A DNA stretch of 64,000 nucleotides, taken from JABMNT01 sp048262255. GTDB taxonomy: Bacteria; Pseudomonadota; Alphaproteobacteria; Rhodospirillales; Casp-alpha2. The stretch is taken from NCBI GenBank assembly GCA_048262255.1, contig JBLXFH010000002.1:806001-870000 (forward strand). Direction: 5' to 3'. Below the pieces are notes generated by a model. The model searched no databases. It saw only the letters and a program-made list of their open reading frames with translations, and was not told where the DNA came from. This document shows positions 60,124 to 64,000 of the stretch, one piece after another (the first letter of the stretch is position 1; each line of letters begins with the position of its first letter). Position numbers and translations under genes: made by a program.

Positions 60124-61320
60124 TTAATAGCCAATCATATCATCGATCAGGAAGCCCTGAAACATCCGGATTCCCATATCCCGGCCCATTTTCAGGCCCT
60201 GTTCGTCATCCAGCCGGGCGAGAACCAGCTCAATGCCCTGGCTCAGAAGATATTTGATGTCATCTTCATAAAGCGGCAACACAGCTTCTGCTCCCTGACG
60301 CCAGAAAATTTTGCCCATTCTCGCATTCAGGCGTTTCAAGCTAACAACGCCAACCGATTCCGGAAAAATCGCATCCACACAGATCGTTCCACCCCGTGAC
60401 AAAATCAGTTCACTGGCAACCATGAATTCATCGTAGTTCTGAAGGATATTGGCTTGGCGAAATTCAAAGGTGATGTTTTCAAACACGCCATCGTCATCCC
60501 CACCCAGAAAGACTTTAAAGGCATCCGTAAAAACGCTTTCTACATTCAGATTAATCGAGCACTTGGATCGCGTCGGATTTAAATCATCAAAAGCTGAAAG
60601 CAAAGCCTGATCCAGTGTCAGGGTCAGTTGATTAAACAAATTTCCCGAGCCGCGCAGTTCGACCTGTTTGAAAACATGTTCTTTCAGGGCATCCATGGCG
60701 ATGAAATATTCATCCATGACATCAACGGGTGCGTCACCGTCATCAAAAATCGCCATTTTCTGATGTTTGATGAACATCCGCGAAAATTCATTCTTCTCCA
60801 GTTCGCTGCTGATCGTTGCGACTTTTTCAATGTCCTCCTGTTCCAGCGGACGGAGTTTGATTTCAGCTTTCTGCCCCGTCTTCCCGGGGCGCTGTTCAAG
60901 GCGCTCGAGATAGCTGATGGTATTTTCCAACTTCAGGCGCAGATCGATTTTACGGATCAGGCGGGATTGATCCAATAATCCAAATTGCTCTGGAAAATGA
61001 CTTTGAATAAGACGAAGAACGGCAACCTTAATGTCCGAAATGGTCCCGACTTCGCTATACTCCGTCATCTTCATGAGAAGTCCGCGATCCGCACGCGATA
61101 TTTCAAAGGCCTCGCCGTAAAAGCGGCCCTTCAAGTCCGCGATTGCCTGCTCAAAATCTTCCCAGAATTTCTCCGTGGCATTACCCAATGGCAACACAGA
61201 TACCGAAATCAGAATCAGATGCGAATAATTACTGGTAACTGATTTTCCCTCGGAAACCCGCAGGCGTCGCAACAGCTCAGCACCCGGTGGGGCGGCATTA
61301 AGCGGCGTAAGTGTACTCAC
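60124..61320 (-). CDS. Degenerate EAL-domain protein
   Basis: 398 residues. The C-terminal part (~235-398) follows the EAL fold (VASELILSRGGTICVDAIF; QGIELVLARLDDEQGLKMGRDMGIRMFQGFLIDD), but the EAL signature and DDFG-type metal motif are absent, so phosphodiesterase activity is unlikely. The N-terminal ~200 residues have a degenerate GGDEF-like or helical pattern. It probably acts as a c-di-GMP-independent binding or regulatory protein. No partner is visible. Confidence 0.7.
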   Translation of the reverse strand: MSTLTPLNAAPPGAELLRRLRVSEGKSVTSNYSHLILISVSVLPLGNATEKFWEDFEQAIADLKGRFYGEAFEISRADRGLLMKMTEYSEVGTISDIKVAVLRLIQSHFPEQFGLLDQSRLIRKIDLRLKLENTISYLERLEQRPGKTGQKAEIKLRPLEQEDIEKVATISSELEKNEFSRMFIKHQKMAIFDDGDAPVDVMDEYFIAMDALKEHVFKQVELRGSGNLFNQLTLTLDQALLSAFDDLNPTRSKCSINLNVESVFTDAFKVFLGGDDDGVFENITFEFRQANILQNYDEFMVASELILSRGGTICVDAIFPESVGVVSLKRLNARMGKIFWRQGAEAVLPLYEDDIKYLLSQGIELVLARLDDEQGLKMGRDMGIRMFQGFLIDDMIGY

Positions 61321-61396
61321 ATCGACGTCCTCACAATTCGAGCGTGCATCCTGAGAAGTCTAACCCATACGTTCGAAGGAGCAAGAACGTGGAAAT

Positions 61397-63844
61397 CTAC
61401 ATTTTCACGCGCTCGCTTTTCGGATCATACATCGGCCGGAGCGATGCGGTCGCAGGTACCCGGACCCCGGCAACTTCTATCTCATATGAACCGTCATTAA
61501 TGAAATTAGCATTAACACCTTCGCGGTTTTCAACGTAACCCAAACCGACTGCCGCTCCAAGCGTGTGGCCATACATCCCCGACGTCAGATATCCGACGAT
61601 GAGGTCATCCCGGTAAATAGGCTCGTTATGATAAAGGAAATGGCTAGGGTCATTGAGCAGGAACTGCACCATCCGCTGCGTCACACCCGCTTCCTTTTCG
61701 CGCAGCAGAGCCTCCCGACCGATAAATCCACCCGACTTATCCCAGGCGACGGCAAATCCGAGCCCTGCCTGTAGCGGGTTTTCCTCATCCGTAATATCAT
61801 GCCCCCAATGACGATAGGCTTTTTCGATCCGCAGGGAATTCATGGCGTGCATACCGACATGTTTCAGCCCGTATTCTTCCCCGCCTTCGAGGATCGCCTG
61901 ATAAACGCCGTTGGCAAATTCCGTCGGCATATAAAGCTCCCATCCCAATTCGCCCATATAGGTAATGCGCGAAGCCCGGACGAAGCCGTATCCCAACTCG
62001 ATTTCCTTTGACGTTCCAAAAGCAAACGCCTCATTCGACATATCCGTTGGCGTCAATGACTGCAACAGGGTGCGGGCATTCGGGCCCTGCACACCGAGAA
62101 CGGCCATTCCCGAGGTCACATCGGTCACGACGCAGCGTGCGGTTTCCGGAATATTTCGTTTCAGCCAATGGAAATCCCGAACCTGACCAGAGGCGCCGGT
62201 CACAATCAAATACGCGTCTTCCGCCAACCGGGTCACGGTCAAATCTGCCTCAATTCCTCCCCGTTCATTGAGCCATTGCGTATAGACAATTTTTCCCGGT
62301 TCCACGGCCACGTCATTGGCGCAGATTTGATTGAGTACGCGCTCCGCATCCGGACCTTCCAGGCGGAATTTGGCAAAGGAGGTTTGATCGAACAACCCCA
62401 CCGCTTCTCGAACCGCTTTGTGCTCCGCCGCCGAATGGTCAAACCAGTTCTGGCGGGTGAAAGAATATTCATATTCCGCTTTTACCCCTACCGGCGCATA
62501 CCAGTTGGGCCGCTCCCAGCCGGCCACTTCACCAAAACAGGCGCCTGCTGCCTTCATCGGCTCGTAAAATGGTGATTTGCGCACATTTCGCGCCGTTTTG
62601 TATTGCCGGAACGGCCAGTGCACGTCGTACAACAACCCCAGTGTTTCACTGACCCGGTCATGAAGATATTTGCGATTGCCCTGAAACGGCATGTTGCGGC
62701 GCAAGTCCACACTGTTGAGATCGGACGGCGGATGGCCGTCACGCATCCACTCACTGATTACCTTACCGATTCCGCCTGCCGACTGGATACCGATGGAATT
62801 CAGGCCCGCAGCAACAAACAGGTTTTCAAATTCAGGCGCAGCGCCCAAATGATAACGGTCATCCGGCGTAAAGCTTTCCGGTCCACAGAAAAATTTCTGG
62901 ATTCCTGCATGCTCCAGCGCCGGAACCCGGTGGATCGCGCCTTCCAGAATGGGCTCGAAATGATCAAAATCATCGGGCAGTTCATCAAAACAAAAGTCCG
63001 GTGAAATGCCGTCCATGCCCCAGGGTTTGGCGACCGTCTCAAACGCGCCAAGCAACAGCTTTCCGGCGTCTTCCTTATAGTAAGCGCAGGCATCGTAATC
63101 ACGGAACACAGGCAGATCCGGCGTTATGCCCTCAAACGGCTCCGTCACAATATAAAAATGCTCACAGGCATGGAGCGGCACCGTTACACCAATCTGGGCG
63201 GCAAAGTCGCGGGTCCACATGCCGCAGCATAAAACGACATAATCGGCTTCCACCGTCCCGTTCTCTGTTTCAACGCCGGTAATTTTACCGCCCGAATGCA
63301 GAACTTTCTTGACCAATGTGTTCTCAAATATCTGCGCCCCGCCCATTCGCGCACCCTTGGCCAGTGCTTGCGTAATATCAATGGGGTTGGCCTGCCCGTC
63401 CGACGGAATGAAAATACCGCCCACCAGATCGTCCGCATTCAACAGCGGGTAGTGGTCCTTGCAGCCTTGCGGCCCGATTACATCGACTTTCAAATCGAAC
63501 ACTTTCGCCATGTCGGCGCGGCGTTTCAGATCCTCGAAACGTCCCTCCGTCGTTGCGACCGACAGCGAGCCATTAATTTTGTATCCCGTTGCCTGCCCGG
63601 TTTCGGCTTCCAGCCCCAGATAAAGTTCTGCCGTATATTTGGCGAGCTTGGTCATGTTCTGGCTGTCGCGCAATTGTCCGATCAGGCCCGCCGCGTGCCA
63701 CGTGGTTCCCGAAGTCAGTTGCTTGCGTTCCAAAAGCACCACATCGGACCAGCCAATCTTGGTCAGATGATAGGCAATCGAACAACCGATGACCCCACCA
63801 CCGACAATCACAACCCGTGCTTTTTTTGGAAGTTCTTTCGCCAT
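61397..63844 (-). CDS. Sarcosine/dimethylglycine dehydrogenase-like FAD protein with GcvT domain
   Basis: About 815 residues from the ATG at 63844 (AGGA nine bases upstream; the ATG at 63853 lies on that site). An FAD-binding DAO domain (1-~365) has VVIVGGGVIGCSIAYHL and SGTTWHAAGL, whose His is the covalent flavin residue in the mammalian enzymes. A FAO_M linker and folate-binding GcvT/GCV_T_C domains follow (~425-810; GFFDQTSFAKF-like segment, ERGGIEADLTVTRL, YMGELGWELYMP). It demethylates N-methylated glycines with tetrahydrofolate as acceptor. The upstream regulator is cut by the window. Confidence 0.9.
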   Translation of the reverse strand: MAKELPKKARVVIVGGGVIGCSIAYHLTKIGWSDVVLLERKQLTSGTTWHAAGLIGQLRDSQNMTKLAKYTAELYLGLEAETGQATGYKINGSLSVATTEGRFEDLKRRADMAKVFDLKVDVIGPQGCKDHYPLLNADDLVGGIFIPSDGQANPIDITQALAKGARMGGAQIFENTLVKKVLHSGGKITGVETENGTVEADYVVLCCGMWTRDFAAQIGVTVPLHACEHFYIVTEPFEGITPDLPVFRDYDACAYYKEDAGKLLLGAFETVAKPWGMDGISPDFCFDELPDDFDHFEPILEGAIHRVPALEHAGIQKFFCGPESFTPDDRYHLGAAPEFENLFVAAGLNSIGIQSAGGIGKVISEWMRDGHPPSDLNSVDLRRNMPFQGNRKYLHDRVSETLGLLYDVHWPFRQYKTARNVRKSPFYEPMKAAGACFGEVAGWERPNWYAPVGVKAEYEYSFTRQNWFDHSAAEHKAVREAVGLFDQTSFAKFRLEGPDAERVLNQICANDVAVEPGKIVYTQWLNERGGIEADLTVTRLAEDAYLIVTGASGQVRDFHWLKRNIPETARCVVTDVTSGMAVLGVQGPNARTLLQSLTPTDMSNEAFAFGTSKEIELGYGFVRASRITYMGELGWELYMPTEFANGVYQAILEGGEEYGLKHVGMHAMNSLRIEKAYRHWGHDITDEENPLQAGLGFAVAWDKSGGFIGREALLREKEAGVTQRMVQFLLNDPSHFLYHNEPIYRDDLIVGYLTSGMYGHTLGAAVGLGYVENREGVNANFINDGSYEIEVAGVRVPATASLRPMYDPKSERVKM

Positions 63845-63893
63845 ACCACTCATCCTTTTTTTCGCGCTTATGCGCCAGACTCATTAAAACCCC

Positions 63894-64000
63894 TCAATAT
63901 GAGGGTGGTGCGACCACCCACAGGACGACGGCATCCCCGTCGCCCGAATTCCAACACCGATGCGGTTCCGTACTCGGGTAGGTAAAAGCGTCTCCCGCCG
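63894..64000 (-). CDS. C-terminal end of a cupin-domain transcriptional regulator (partial)
   Basis: The last 34 codons before TGA read GDAFTYPSTEPHRCWNSGDG and then DAVVLWVVAPPSY, the typical end of the cupin domain in XRE-cupin (PuuR-like) regulators. The helix-turn-helix part would lie beyond the window. It is 49 bp upstream of the sarcosine-dehydrogenase-like gene in the same direction, a common pairing of regulator and amine-catabolic enzyme. Confidence 0.65.
   Translation of the reverse strand, partial: AGDAFTYPSTEPHRCWNSGDGDAVVLWVVAPPSY

Noticed and set aside
61321..61396. Terminator after the sarcosine-dehydrogenase-like gene
   Set aside because: Only a short weak inverted repeat around GAACG/CGTTC with no T tract on the required strand.
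63854..64000. Glycine riboswitch upstream of the sarcosine-dehydrogenase-like gene
   Set aside because: No tandem aptamer consensus is visible; the stretch instead encodes the end of a cupin domain.

Overview
The window looks like a chromosomal segment of a free-living alphaproteobacterium, probably aquatic. Support: a complete thiosulfate-oxidising Sox locus in an alphaproteobacterial arrangement, a CxxxC-type bL36 gene, many CoA, sarcosine and 2-hydroxyacid catabolic genes, moderate-to-high GC, and compact operons with ATGA or TGATG overlaps. I cannot name the genus.

Layout. 1-16.4 kb is mixed metabolism: a GlcD-type 2-hydroxyacid oxidase cut by the left edge, an MFS carrier, a YhbS-like acetyltransferase, a ferric-reductase-like flavohaem protein, bL36 with its own promoter and terminator, a DMT exporter coupled to a class V aminotransferase, a fragment of an Ldh_2-family dehydrogenase, a frameshifted haem-type sensor kinase, an rRNA methyltransferase, an aminotransferase, a GSDH-type sugar dehydrogenase, a HAD phosphatase coupled to a D-2-hydroxyacid dehydrogenase, and a GMC oxidoreductase. 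A likely small RNA with an anti-Shine-Dalgarno CCTCCC loop follows at 16.58-16.66 kb.

16.7-27.4 kb is the Sox locus: soxF-soxS-(GlcG-like) leftward, soxXYZAB-soxV rightward, an unrecognised periplasmic protein leftward, then soxW and soxCD rightward. Four related AT-rich inverted-repeat sites mark the promoters, but no Sox regulator gene is in view. 27.7-38.6 kb holds a two-subunit class I fumarase or tartrate dehydratase, a CheY-like receiver, a TPR-sulfotransferase, an MFS/AraC divergent pair, SOUL and MipA proteins, a HAMP-adenylate cyclase and a frameshifted OsmC gene.

39.26-51.57 kb is a visibly AT-richer genomic island of about 12.3 kb integrated in a tRNA-Val(GAC) gene. A 46-bp direct repeat of the tRNA 3' half flanks it, and it carries a tyrosine integrase, an excisionase, a serine recombinase, small regulators and conflict genes. 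The cargo of most interest is a dual-GHKL histidine kinase translationally coupled to a receiver protein whose C-terminal half carries a HEPN RNase-like RNxxxH motif, next to a convergent m5C DNA methyltransferase; an Mrr-like nuclease sits at the other end. I propose the kinase/receiver-HEPN/methyltransferase set as a candidate defence system. The island also has three copies of a 16-bp palindrome and three 16-bp repeats on an exact 23-bp period.

51.7-64 kb returns to host genes: N-formylglutamate amidohydrolase with a GNAT, a lytic transglycosylase, a five-gene leftward operon (dipeptide epimerase, SelA-like PLP enzyme, acyl-CoA dehydrogenase, MaoC-type hydratase, CoA transferase), a secreted Cys-rich protein, a degenerate EAL protein, and a sarcosine/dimethylglycine dehydrogenase-like enzyme preceded by the tail of a cupin regulator cut by the right edge.
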